The notes under the pieces: generated by a model
Databases searched by the model: none
Seen by the model: the letters and a program-made list of their open reading frames with translations, nothing else
What the model was told of the DNA's origin: nothing
Assembly: GCF_964340395.1 (NCBI RefSeq)
Contig: NC_135567.1
Location: 10,186,984 to 10,249,483 of the forward strand
Source: Glandiceps talaboti
Taxonomy: Eukaryota > Hemichordata > Enteropneusta > Spengelidae
Reading direction: 5' to 3'
Length of the DNA stretch: 62,500 bases
Program-made: the position numbers and the translations under genes
Shown here: piece by piece, positions 11,502-24,478 of the stretch
Numbering within the stretch: position 1 is the stretch's first letter
Layout of the letters: every line of letters begins with the position of its first letter

Positions 11502-11873
11502 CGCAGACAGCAGACGCTTGAGGACCGGAACCTGTTACAAACAGGGAAAGTAAACCGTACACGAATTGGAGTAATAACACTTGGCACAGCATGTTGAAAC
11601 TGAAAAACTTGTATTCCCTTCCATGTTTTGATAAAAACAGTTTTATGGACTTTTTGCATGTGCATGCACTTGCCAGGGGTACAGTGAACTATTATGTAAA
11701 GTGGCCATAAAACTGTTCTTATCAAATGATGAACTGCAATACAAGGTTCTGTACTTCCAACAAGTTGTACCAAGAACTATTAAACCAATTTCATGTGTTT
11801 ACTTGCCCTGTTTGTAACAGGTTCTATTCGTCTTTTACAATCATAAACATCAGACTATAGTCTTCTGTCTGGC
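11502..11873. mobile_element. Foldback MITE family C, copy 1
   Basis: The left arm AACCTGTTACAAACAGGG-AAAGTAAA...AATTGGAGTAATAAC is inverted at the right end (CCAATTTCAT...CCCTGTTTGTAACAGGTT). The inverted homology continues toward the middle (TTTTGATAAAAACAG against CTGTTCTTATCAAA), so the whole element is a palindrome. Relatives lie at 32319-32602 and 38877-39219. No coding capacity. Confidence 0.9.
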
Positions 11874-11885
11874 ACTGTTAGTTAA

Positions 11886-12010
11886 TTGCTAATAGAGACT
11901 TCAACGGTAGTTTATACATACTATTATGATGAATTTAGTAATTGATCAATTGCAAGTTATAACTTAATACGAGATTTAAGTTCAGTCATCTGCAAGTGAA
12001 GGTTAAGAAT
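11886..12010 (+). repeat. Old dispersed repeat D, right part after MITE insertion
   Basis: GAGATTTAAGTTCAGTCATC-TGCAAGTG corresponds to CAGGTTTGAGTTCAGTTAAT-TACAAGTG at 12310-12340. This supports one ancestral repeat interrupted by the family C MITE. Confidence 0.45.
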
Positions 12011-12094
12011 GATTCAACAGTAGAATTCTAAGCTTAACTTTTGAAATAAACAATAAATATTACATCCATAAACGTATTTCAGATTGTGTTTCTT

Positions 12095-12450
12095 TAAAGG
12101 GACACAAGCTGAGTTTATAAGCTTTTTACTCATGTGAAAATACATAAACAAAACCCCATTCCGGTATACTGTTAATGTTGATGCATAGCTTCTATAACAT
12201 TATGATTGTATTCTGGCATAGCTAGAACAGTTGACTGCATAGTACAGATTTCCTGAACATTTTTTTATACGTATCATAAATGACGTCATTTTATGGGTTA
12301 CATCTTGATACCAGGTTTGAGTTCAGTTAATTACAAGTGTTGAGTAAGTGTGCTTCAGTAAGTACAATTTTGCGACTACCGTTTTACATATGCAGCAACA
12401 TCTACGCCCAAATGCATATACATTCAGCTTGTGCACCTTTAATATCTATA
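12095..12450 (+). repeat. Dispersed repeat D, second copy
   Basis: Begins TTTAAAGGGACACAAGCTGA and ends near CATTCAGCTTGTGCACCTTT (inverse of the start), giving loose terminal inverted repeats about 350 bp apart. Its 12180-12345 part also aligns with 18600-18760 (ACTGCATAG.ACAGATT...GAACATTTT.TACG.ATAAAT.ACG.CAT). A CRE octamer, TGACGTCA, lies near 12282. Confidence 0.55.
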
Positions 12451-12996
12451 TTTACAATGTGCAGTGATAAAGGGTTCTCACTTACTGCATGTTTGCCTTT
12501 AATGGATAAGAATACCACAGACTGCATTGGCCACTTAATCGCTAGAGGGGATTATAAACTAAGTATTGTTTCCCAGTAGGAGTTGATGGTAGGATTACGT
12601 CTATACTATTGATGTACACATAAGCATATTGGCAAGACACGACTGTTTGTCCAGCATTCAGTATCTGATCTAGTTTACAACGAATTTCATGAATCCTGAA
12701 TCAATACCTCGCCTGGCTCGATAATAATCCTACTAACATGGCTACAATTTAGCGTATGGCCAGACAAATATCTCAGAGACGTTGCTAGTGTCTGGTCGGA
12801 TATAAGCTAATATAATCAATATGTCCACATGTTATCGTCTGGAATGACAAGAATTGAAATACAATTGTGACATTTCAGCCAATTCACTGTTTCAATTCTA
12901 TAAGAATGAACGAGATAACGTTAGGTATATTTTTACATGTTGTCCCTGTAAATTTACTTGAAAATGGTATCTCATTGTCGGCAAATAAAAAGTAAC
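12451..12996. other. Intergenic, no gene seen
   Basis: AT-rich. Nothing beyond chance frames. Confidence 0.45.
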
Positions 12997-13205
12997 GCAA
13001 TGTTGGCGAAGGTGTTTGTCGACGCCAAATAATTAAAGAAGCAATGTTGGTAAGATTATTGTCACATCAGGCGATTTTTCCTATCTTGGGAATAATAGCA
13101 CATCCACACAAAAAAAATTAAAGTTGGGAAAAACACATTGAAAGCAATGTTGGGAAGATTCGTCACGGAAAACCATAAAATGCAATAATATCGGTAGGAT
13201 TTTGT
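12997..13205. repeat. Degenerate GCAATGTTGG repeat, four irregular copies
   Basis: GCAATGTTGG recurs at 12997, 13041 and 13144, with a decayed copy at 13182 (GCAATAATATCGG). Most are followed by (A)AGATT and GTCAC. Spacings of 44, 103 and 38 bp suggest a decayed minisatellite with insertions. Confidence 0.5.
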
Positions 13206-13461
13206 TACAGGTGTCAAGGTTTCAGTTGTTAAGTTTAAGTTTATAACATGTAAACCACTTTTAAGATTGCACTAATGGTGACCTGCTTGTTATCAATGTC
13301 ATGTCAGAGACAATTTTACGTTGTCAAGATTATTGTTCATGACCATTAGCGTTGAAATATTTAGGTCACCATCTGTCATGCAACATCAAAAAGAATCGCG
13401 TTACTAGTAGATGTCACATGTTTCGTGTGTATTTGTGTCTGAACAAAACACTTCTGTCGTC

Positions 13462-13529
<68 letters not shown>

Positions 13530-13568
13530 GCGTGCGTGTAGTGTATAAATATAGATACACAGGAGCCG

Positions 13569-13656
<88 letters not shown>
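13462..13656. repeat. (AT)n (GT)n ... (AT)n microsatellite
   Basis: AT (13462-13487), GT (to about 13530, with GC transitions), a 40-bp spacer carrying GATACACAGGAGCCGTTA, then AT (13571-13656). The same spacer motif recurs at 36163-36180 beside two AT arrays. Confidence 0.97.
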
Positions 13657-13659
<3 letters not shown>

Positions 13660-14524
13660 CAGAGTAATTGTCAGTGCTGAAACAAATACTAAAACAAACA
13701 CTGCTCAATAATCCATATACTATCATTCGAGCCTTAAACGTCAATAGATGCACATCAACAGTGTTAAAGTATTTGTATGCACTCGATAGTTGTACGGTAT
13801 TTATATAGTACACAGAAGCCCCAAGGCGGTAACACCAATGTGATGAAATGATATTATTTCTCGTCCTCGTAAAGGCGCTAATGACATTCTGTTAATGTGT
13901 TCATCTAATTGCTAAGTATGTGTTAATGAAATAGTTTACGAGTAACATGTGTACAACATCGCTTACAACTTTGGTGAACGAGTAGCCAGTATGTTGTAGT
14001 ATATTGCCTAAGCTTGACTGTCAACCTCGCACCATCGACACCTTTTGCGTACAATACGTTTTACGAGCGTCAAATCGCCGTATTATACAGAATGCAGGAA
14101 ATGCCGACGGCAACAGGAAGAATAACAACAGAGATACCGTATTGTAAACTTTACGTCCTCGGCGGACATCTGGCAATTTCGCACCGATACTGTATAATTT
14201 CCTATGAAGGATAATCTCGCATTTCCCTCCTTCTCAGTCTGTCCTCCCCATAAAAGGTATGAATCTAAGTCGAATTACCTGTATAGAATTAAAGTTTATG
14301 CATACCTTTCACTGGTGTACATTCTATCCTTACGTATTCCCAGTCGTATTATTTTATTCTAATATATTCTGTTTCAAAGTTTGGAATCGAAAATATCCAT
14401 ATATCCACATATTTGTTTATCCATCTGTTTGGTTCTATCTTTTCAAGTCTTTTCATATGATGTCCCCGAATATCCGTGTATTTTCAAACCTGCATTTTAT
14501 TGATTGTCGATTACTGCTTATTTG
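13660..14524. other. Intergenic; weak 66-codon frame at 14014-14214
   Basis: The stretch 14014-14214 is more CpG-rich than its surroundings and open in one plus frame (PFAYNTFYERQIAVLYRM...). No splice sites or domain are visible, so it is not called a gene. Confidence 0.2.
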
Positions 14525-14554
14525 TCTTTCTGTCTGAGCGTCTGTCTGTCTTTA

Positions 14555-14602
<48 letters not shown>

Positions 14603-14632
14603 CGTCTGTCCGTATGTCCGTCCGTCCGTCCT

Positions 14633-14717
<85 letters not shown>

Positions 14718-14755
14718 ATGCCTGTCTGTCTGTCTGTCTGCCTGCCTGTGTCAAC
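14525..14755. repeat. (TCTG)n microsatellite with TCCG block
   Basis: TCTG units interrupted around 14595-14632 by TCCG variants, ending in TGCC units. The TCCG block is the same single-base variant (CGGA on the other strand) seen at 4296-4334. Confidence 0.97.
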
Positions 14756-14759
14756 TTCT

Positions 14760-15827
14760 CTTTGCTTATCTGTCTATATGTTTGTCTGACCCTGTCTGTC
14801 TTTATATATGTATCTCAGTCTATGTCACTGCCGCTAACAATATTGCTCTGTGTCTGCCACTATCTCCCCCACCATCTGCCCACTGATTCGTCCCCATCAC
14901 AGTGTATTTGTGTCTGTCTTTCCGTCTGACCATTGCTTTGCTTTGTATGCTTGTCTGACTGTCTCTATGGTTACCATTGGGGCAGTATTTCATCTTGATA
15001 TCTCTACTACATTAATTTTACGCCCACTCAAAAATATACTCAATGTAAACAGAAAACCAAAAAGGAAGACAACTCAACCGTTACATCATATGTTTTTCTT
15101 ACCTCGTTACTTAATTGACAATACATATATTAGTTCAGGTACACAGTGTCTATCCCCTAAGCTTAGTGTGTGATTAATTATTACACAGCATACTTTCAAA
15201 TTCTATTATAGCGAATGGCATATGTCATCTTCAACTCCACATTAAAATGATTGCATGATGATCTTAAAGATTAGTTTTCGCGACCTTCTCAGCCATCATT
15301 CATTTTCTGTTAGCTAAGTAATTAGAAACTATACCAAAGATGGCAAATTGTACAATAAATATTAGTAGCTCGATTTATACATGGGAACGATTTTACAAAT
15401 ATTCAATCTCATTTCCTGGAATTCATCATGGCAGAGAGAACAATTCGTCATCATTCATCACTGAAGGGATTATACTACTAAGAAAACATTAGCGGATAAT
15501 ATGGAGCATATCCTAGCAACATAAGAAGATATGCGTCCAAACAAGCAATGAAAAAACTTATGATTGATGCAAGTATTATGAGATATTCCATATTTATATG
15601 ATTTATTATCTATATTTGCTTTTATTTGAAAGCCAATCTACAAAATAAACATAATTCTTATTTTATTTCCCAGTTGCTTATGCCATACTTAAAATATGTA
15701 CACTCTGAGGTGACATAAAGCGGATATACAATGCGATTAATTAAATTTTAGAACGAGAATATATGATGTGTAGATGTGTAGATTAAGTAAACTGCAGACG
15801 TGCAACTAGGGTGTGTTAAGTTGGTAT
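14760..15827. other. Intergenic, no gene seen
   Basis: A degenerate CTGT-like tail runs to about 14960; beyond that is AT-rich unique DNA. No gene or RNA seen. Confidence 0.45.
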
Positions 15828-16020
15828 TTCCATTCATTCATCCATTCATTCATTCATTCATTCATTCATTCATTCATTCATCCATCCATCCATTCATTCA
15901 TTCATTCATTCATTCATTTATTCATTCATTCATTCATTCATTCATTCATTCATTCATTCATCCATCCATTCATTCATTCATTCATTCGTTCATGCATTCA
16001 ATCATTCATTCATTCATTTA
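15828..16020. repeat. (TTCA)n microsatellite
   Basis: ATTC/TTCA units with occasional ATCC blocks. Confidence 0.97.
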
Positions 16021-16038
16021 AAGTAAGTGACAATTACA

Positions 16039-16410
16039 TAAGGCCAAATAAAAAAAAATATTTGGTTCCAGTTACCTAACCCCCCACCTAGTTTTTCATG
16101 CTGACCCTAACCTTTTCTTTTATGTATTCGAGAAAAATAAGAATAAAATCGCGAAAATCATGAAGTCTCGCAAGAAATAGGGGGTGCAGAAACTGACATC
16201 AAGTTAAAAAGACAATATAACATATTCCCCCAATCTGTAATGGCTGTACATCTGATAGGAAGAAATAAACAACACAGAGACCATTTGGAAAACAATGGAA
16301 AACCTGAACTAGGCACTCAAACATGAAAAAAAAAATATAATAAAATAAAATAAATAATTTATTTTGAAATTGATTGTAATCGGAACCACACAATTTCTTT
16401 TTACTCCTAA
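16039..16410 (+). mobile_element. MITE family B, copy 2
   Basis: Starts TAAGGCCAAATAA...TTGGTTCCAGTTACCTAAC, contains TCTGTAATGGCTGTACATCT, and ends AACCACACAATTTCTTTTT. Matches 27924-28246 over its length, with a run of A and an AATAAAATAAAATAAA stretch in the same place. Confidence 0.85.
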
Positions 16411-17889
16411 TCACATGAAATGGATAAGCAAAAGCACAAAAGTAAAAAAAGAAGCTTTTCGCTATTTGATAAGTGACAACATTAAATTCCTAAATAAATA
16501 AATATCATTTATATCTGTTTTGAATTAAAAACAAAGGGATATTTAAACAAAAAGCTGTAATTTCCTTATATGGAGGCAAGTTTAACTCATATGTTATTTT
16601 TATTTCAATATTCTTGGTGTACAAACAGAGATGGTCAATTCCTAGATGAGTTTGATTTATATAGAAAGTGGTCAATTGTTGACTGGGAACAAAGGAGGTA
16701 CCAGATAAAAGGGAAAGCGACACAGAACATCTGTTGCATTGATCTAGAATAATTTCATTTCATATTCACATTTTAACATTTTGAGCTGAAGCATTGTTAC
16801 AATGTCTGTTCTCACAGCCTATGTTAAGTAAATATTTATTTTTTTCAGAAACTCACCATCTGCATTGAATAGTTGTATAGAACGCTCCCTATTTTACAGT
16901 TAAAGTAGACAACAGCGTAATGTTCACAACACCTGTAACATGGATTTTGAATTGTGGCAAGGTCAAAGGTTGAAGGTCATATACTCAAATCAGGTAGATT
17001 ATAATAGTTTGGAGGCATACAATTCTGACAATCTAAATTTGATTTGCTTTATATATTACACAGCTAATCTAATATACACTGTGAAAGCTCACTTTAATAA
17101 GTTCCCCCATAGACACAATACTTGTGCGTACATCCACCCTGTTTAAATGCCACATGCCAAGGGAAGTAATCAGTTAGAGTTGTAAAATATTATTGCCTAA
17201 CATATTTGCATAAATCATGTATATGCTGCTGCAAGGTGAACTATGCAATCAATAAGCCCACGCGAACTTATAGAATCTTCTTTCACATGATTTTTTCACG
17301 ATGCCTTGAGTTGTGTTTACCTTGAGGCTCTGTCTTTTAACTGAGTAAATACCTCCATCGTACTATCTATGTCGTTAGACCTCAGAGTGGTTATAAATCC
17401 AGCCTAGAACATGTCAGTGCAATGTACAAACAATCATGATACTGATGATATCTCGTCGTAATTTCGACATCAAAGATTTCGTTCATTTGCCCTAAAACAT
17501 TACCAATCTAATATCGTAGGACGTTTTATCTACGCCTTGCTGGGAGTGTAAAAATTCCATATATGATATTTTAATACAGTTCTCTAACAATCCTGGTGAC
17601 AGGTACAATTTCTTAGATCATCCACCTCATATATTTGACTACCTCGGTTAGTTTCCCTAAATGTCAAACTTCCAATTAATTGCCAGAGATGGACATCAAA
17701 TATTTTTGCAGAACAACCTTAAGTTATACCTCCACGGACAAACATAACGTTGAAACATGATAAGATCTGATGTTTGCAGGATGAAGTAATTCTAGATTCT
17801 ACCCACCCATTCACTCACCTACCCGGCTACCTACCTACCCAGCTAGCCAGCCAGCAAGCTACCTATCTACCTACCAAACTAAGTAACTA
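16411..17889. other. Intergenic, no gene seen
   Basis: AT-rich. Frames at 16505-16752 and 16940-17146 are open on one or both strands but show no domains. From about 17800, ACCTACC/AGCCAGCC degenerate units lead into the next microsatellite. Confidence 0.4.
16960..16979 (+). promoter_or_regulatory. Triple DR1 half-site cluster
   Basis: AGGTCA-A-AGGTTG-A-AGGTCA: three nuclear-receptor-type half-sites in direct repeat, each one base apart. A similar triple occurs at 34234-34253. Binding is inferred from the motif only. Confidence 0.35.
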
Positions 17890-17926
17890 TCTAAGTGAGT
17901 GAGTGAGTGAGTGAGTGAGTGAGTGA

Positions 17927-17981
<55 letters not shown>

Positions 17982-18094
17982 AGTCAGTCAGTCAGTCAGT
18001 CAGTCAGTCAGTCAGTCAGTCAGTCAGTCCGTCCGTCTGTCAGTCAGTAGTAAGTAGCGAGCGAGCGAGCCAGCAGCCAGCCAGCCAGCCAGCC

Positions 18095-18171
<77 letters not shown>

Positions 18172-18235
18172 GTCAGTCAGTCAGTCAGTCAGTCAGTCAG
18201 TCAGTGTATGAGTGAGTGAGGGAGTGAGTGAGTGA
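17890..18235. repeat. Compound GAGT/GT/CAGT/CAGA/CAGT/GAGT microsatellite
   Basis: Order on the plus strand: GAGT (17894-17933), GT (to about 17980), CAGT (to about 18028), a CCGT/GCGA/CCAG transition, CAGA (about 18094-18171), CAGT (to about 18204), GAGT (to 18235). The array is nearly mirror-ordered around its CAGA core. Confidence 0.97.
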
Positions 18236-18549
18236 CGAATGAGCTATTAAACTCACTAACACACATTGCCCAACATCGGTGCATTAGCTGACAATACAAA
18301 CATATAAGAAGTGGTTGTGCAAGCCGATAGCGCCATGTGACAAAGCCTAGATTTCAGACCTTTTTTTGAGGTAAGTAAGTATATGACATCTCGGTTGTGC
18401 TGCTTAGATGATATTACATACAGTATAGTAGGCCAGCGTTATCAGTAAAATTTGGAATTATGGTTACATTATATCCTTATTCAATAGAATTTTATATCTA
18501 CACAGAAATGATAGAATTTATGTTTACTTCCCAAAGTTAAAGTAGATGA

Positions 18550-18780
18550 AGTTAGAACCAAGTGAAAAAAAACGCTTAGTATAATGTTTATATTGTTGCA
18601 AATGTTGTATGAAATAGCAACACAAACTATTGTCGCAGAGCATTGTTAGAACATTTCACTACATAGCATAGATTGTCTCAACATTTTCATACGCATAAAT
18701 TACGCCATCGGATCGTTTCCCTTAATACCTGGGTTGAATTTAGTCAATAGGAACTTGCAATCCAGACTGAGCATGCTCAG
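18550..18780 (+). repeat. Dispersed repeat D, third (decayed) copy, with 14-bp palindrome
   Basis: Aligns loosely with 12170-12345 through CATTTTCATACGCATAAATTACG and the ACCTGGGTTGAATTTAGT block. It ends with the perfect palindrome CTGAGCATGCTCAG (18767-18780). Confidence 0.4.
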
Positions 18781-19979
<1,199 letters not shown>

Positions 19980-19989
19980 CAACATAGAG

Positions 19990-20402
19990 ACTGTTACACC
20001 AAAAAGAGAGCAAGAAACTAAAATAGAAACTGCCGTAACATCTGTTATTACTGTTACATTTTTAAAAGAGTTTTAGTAAAATACGTATGTAAGGTAGGAG
20101 TCGATTTGCAGCAGACACCGTGAAGGGAGAGAACATTTAGATTTATGCACATTACTGTCATCTAGCGGTGATGTAATTCACTTATGCAATCAATGTTTCA
20201 ATGCTATTTACCGAGACCACTTTATAACTAACATAGAAACGCCTAAGTAATAACGCTAACAGGTCCCATAAATTGTATCGTATACGAGGTGACAATGTTT
20301 GCACGCGAAGCATTACTATGTACACTGATAATTCTTCTCATTATTGTGCCCCTGGGCGTGATGATGTGAAATTACATGCTGCTGGGGTCATTTTTACCTT
20401 TT
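19990..20402. other. Intergenic, no gene seen
   Basis: Unique DNA leading into a minisatellite. No gene seen. Confidence 0.45.
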
Positions 20403-20690
20403 CATAACCTGAGTAGTGTAAAATTAACAGTCCAACCTTTCGACATGGTAGTGGGAGAGCTTTCAGATGTCATAGTCTGTGTAGTGTAAAATTATCAGTC
20501 CATTCTTTCGACATGGTAGTGAGAGAGCTTTCACATGTCATCATCTGTGTAGTGTAAAATTAACAGTCCATCCTTTCGACATGCTGGTAGGACAGTTTTA
20601 AATGTTTATAACCTGTGTAGTGGCAAATTAGCATACTAATGAAAAGTTTAATATATTTCATAACATAGGTAGCGTCGAATTAACAGCCAC
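20403..20690. repeat. 68-bp minisatellite, about five units
   Basis: Unit starts at 20403, 20471, 20539 and 20607 (exact 68-bp period) and a shorter, diverged unit from about 20659. Conserved core: CTG(A/T)GTAGTGTAAAATTA(A/T)C, AGTCCA, CTTTCGACATG, AGAGCTTTCA. The first three units are close to identical and the last two are decayed. Confidence 0.92.
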
Positions 20691-20699
20691 AATTTTCAA

Positions 20700-22397
20700 T
20701 GTGTTTTAGTCTTAAAATTGAGAACATAGAATTGTTTTGGATAAGTGGAGTCCTATTCTAAATAGTACGACATCTTCAGTAGATTTAATTATCGGATTAT
20801 TCATCCATAAAATATCTCTAGCGCCATTACATATGTCAATGTTTTGTATCAAACACAATATACACTCATTATTGACATTACAGAAAAGTACTTCTATTAA
20901 AACACTGCAGGCGGCGATTTCGCATCGTCTGTACACTTACTTACGATGAAGCACACCCACAGATATTGTCAGTATGTTAGCTTTGCTATTTGGCATTTTA
21001 ACCTTTTAGAGTTATTTTGCAGTGTGTGAGTTTGTTAATGGCCCATTTTGGATAATGATTAAAATGCCAGTGAGGTAAACAAGAAGTTGTCAAGAACAAA
21101 AGGGTCATTATACGAAAAGTCACATTTGACCATGTCTTTCCACCGGGGTAAATCTTGAGCAGAGGATGTGTAAATGTGGTGAGTATGAGACGAAGTTCCA
21201 CCTTTGACTTAATTTACCCCGTTGATCTCTCCCCATGGGGGCTGCAGACAGTCAAAAGTGGTACTGCATCTCGTACTACCTCTGGACAGAGATGGTGGTT
21301 TGCTGGGTCACAGGTAATGTGAGGATGGGTAAAGATGGGAACATTGGACTTTTCGTGTAGTGGATAATGCCATGTAATTGTTATGTCTCAACTGATAAGA
21401 TAACACCGACCTTAAATCTTACAAATAAAACCCCTTTCCGTCTCAATCCCATTATTTCAACAATGGCCTCAATTCAGGTTTACAATTAACAGTTTTAACA
21501 CAATGTGTCAACAAAATCTTTAACAGTTCCCAATTTTTTTGATACTGTAAATGAAACGGTGTCCAATCTTGTTAATGACCACATCAACTCTTACACACAT
21601 ACACTGGCGCACCATCTACACATTAGCGGTGTCACGAACTCATTATATTGTTTTGTCTTAAGGTAGAATATTCCTATGGAATTAATTTCCTTAAAAATCA
21701 AAGGTTTTAAATTCTCTCTAAACTGTGCTATATGAAAGTTTGTTCCGTGTCCTTCTGCAAAAGAAATATAAATGTTGGGGTTCACCATCTGTTTTCAATG
21801 AAATTGTCAACCCTCCAACGAGTTAACATTGTTGGTAGCCATATTGGATTCTAAAATGATTAGATTTTGATATAATTTAAACTGCGGATAGAGTTTTCTT
21901 GAACTAAACAATAGCAAGAGTTTATGTTCAAGGTCAAATCTAGATCTGATTTTGGTCTTTAGGAGAGTTGATAAAAGAACAAATTCAAGATCAATACTAA
22001 GCCTTATATTGTTTCAACATGGATCGTCTGTGTAAACAGAGCGTGATACATCAAAGGTAAACTAAGATGCTGAAGATGGTACTTTCTAAATCACCTGTCT
22101 CCTCAATATTAACAATCTATTACAGCAATATTTAACTGTCTGCTTTGAGTACTCCTGTCCTACCATTAAATCTAATTGCTGTCTACCCAAATGATCCAAA
22201 TTAAATAATTGCTCTGATGTTTCTTGGAGACTTAGACAAGGACCGCTTTTCGAGATAAGATGTCAAAACGCCAACTTGGGGACGTACACGATTGTCTCAT
22301 TACTAGATAATTACCCATTACCGAAGTCTTATCATATATTCAATAATTTCCTTTCAAACTATTTTTGTGGACAAATGATGGTGCTGGATAATAACAT
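20700..22397. other. Intergenic, no gene seen
   Basis: Short frames only (20712-20949, 20998-21201, 21591-21788), with no domains. No RNA gene, inverted repeat or exon is supported. Confidence 0.4.
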
Positions 22398-22519
22398 ATA
22401 CACACACATACATATACACACATACATACATATATACATACATACATACATACATACATACATACATACATACATACATACATACATACATACATACATA
22501 CACACATACACACACACAC

Positions 22520-22564
<45 letters not shown>

Positions 22565-22626
22565 TAAACAAATAAACAAACAAACAAACAAACAAACAGA
22601 CAGATAGACAGACACAGAGATTAGGC

Positions 22627-22659
<33 letters not shown>

Positions 22660-22747
22660 TACATACAGACAGACAGACAGACAGACAAATAAACAAATAA
22701 ACAAACAAACAAACAAACAGACAGATAGACAGACACAGAGATTAGGC

Positions 22748-22801
<54 letters not shown>
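22398..22801. repeat. Compound CATA/CAGA/CAAA microsatellite with a duplicated module
   Basis: CATA (about 22400-22505), CA, CAGA (22522-22562), then a module (AAAT-AAAC units, ACAGATAGACAGACACAGAG, ATTAGGCAG, CAGA array) that occurs twice. The TTAGGCAG landmark falls at 22621 and 22742, giving a period near 121 bp. The shared irregular bases show that a whole module was copied. Confidence 0.95.
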
Positions 22802-22802
<1 letters not shown>

Positions 22803-22876
22803 GGCTTCTCTGTGATTTCTTTGACGTATTTGTCACAGGATTCTAACTGAAAAAGCAATTTCTCTACGAGAGTGAG

Positions 22877-22922
22877 TTTATTTAGTTTAGTTTAGTTTAG
22901 TTTAGTTTAGTTTAGTTTAGTT
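22877..22922. repeat. (TTTAG)n pentanucleotide repeat
   Basis: About nine TTTAG units. Confidence 0.95.
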
Positions 22923-24100
22923 TCATAAGTGACCACTAACGATCCAAACGGTTGTTTTTTTCTATTGTGGCAGTCAATGTTGACATAGACGGCATATGGT
23001 ATGTTCTTGTCACGTACTCGTATGCTTGCAAATCCTCCAGTCGACGATTAGAAGATAACCAGAAGTTAAACGTCTAAAAACTACTTGTTAATGTTCACAC
23101 AGAATATCGTATTTGCTAGAAATACTTTGATGGGGAATGTCGAGTCACGTACTTCATTGTAAGAAAAGTACAAGATACTTGTCAAACATGTATGAAGGAA
23201 CCAATTTGAAAGTATGCTTCACTTCCCTTTTCGACTCGCCAAGTCAAGTATTGTACTGTACAATAAAATTCTACAAATTTAAATTTGCATTATGATTCAT
23301 TCCTTAGTCTGATTTAGTTCTTTATATGTTGTAGTATGTTAATAATAAATTGTATAGATGAAAGTTCACGATATTGTTCGTCTGTAAATCTTCGTGAATT
23401 CTTTCATTTTTGTAGCTTGTTAACTGTGTGTTCTATAAGCGCTAGCGTGGGTGAAAGAACCGTCTTGTAGTCTTAGAGTTAAGCTAAGTATTAAAAGCCA
23501 AACAATTACTCTCTAATCCGAGTGATTAGGGGATTAAAGTATGATTATCTAAACTTACGTCATAAGGTAGAAGAGATTAGCTTTATTTAAAACTATTAAG
23601 CCTATTGATTCAATACTTTACTGGCTTAGACGTACAAATAATGGCTTGCCATGTCCTTGAATTATCTGTACTCACCTTTCTTAACTTCATCTTGGAAGAA
23701 GGATCCTCCAAGGAATGGTTAACATTCTAGTCGTTCCTTCCTTTTGTCGGGAAGTATTTTCATTTTACGAAAAATATAACTGATCCACCTTTATCCAACC
23801 TTTCCCACACCTATGCCCAAGCATTGTGCTAGATATAGTACCAATTCTACCTTCCGCATTCAACATTGATTGAAGATGCTGCGATGGTCGTTCGTAAATT
23901 ACGTCTTAGGAATACTTTACCTCTAATTTACCTCAATGTTAACTCTCTTTTTACCGACTTGTTTATAGAAACACTTTTACAAGCTTTAATTGGTTAAGTT
24001 GGATAATTAGCATAGCCTACAAGGAAAATGTTCAAGTGCTTCTAAAGCATAGAGTTATGTCGTTACGCAAAATGTGGTCTTTTTAAACAAACTACAAAAT
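22923..24100. other. Intergenic, no gene seen
   Basis: AT-rich unique DNA, no frames of note. Confidence 0.45.
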
Positions 24101-24478
24101 AGTCTCGATTACCGGATACTCTCGCCGCTGGGGGCTCTGCCTATGAGACATCCCCAAGCGAGAGTCTGGGGAAACGAGATTTCAACTCGCCCGCGCAGAG
24201 CAGTGCATGCTGGGCAATATTTCACTTCACGTCCAACATTATAGTCTAAACGATTTAGGTACTTTCGCGACAAGTTATCATTTCTGAAGTGACTCATACA
24301 TCTACATTACAACAAACAGGCCTCCTCAGCCCATTTTTATGACTTCGAAGAAATGCACTGTGTTATTACTCCCGCGCGGGTATTTGAAATGGGGTTTCTC
24401 CAAACTCTCGTCTGGGTGGTCTCGTAGAAGAGCCCTCAGCGGTGAGAGTCTGGGTAAGGTAACCGACACTAACTACAA
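24101..24478. mobile_element. Inverted-repeat element E, 378 bp
   Basis: Arms of about 110 bp: the left (24101-24212) reads ACTCTCGCCGCTGGGGGCTC...AGAGTCTGGGGAAACGAGATTTCAA, and the right (24358-24478) is its diverged inverse (GGGTTTCTCC...GAGCCCTCAGCGGTGAGAGT). The centre is about 145 bp. GC is much higher than the flanks. The two 61-62-codon frames (24109-24297 minus, 24339-24524 plus) look alike because they read the two arms, not because they are paralogues. Confidence 0.83.
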
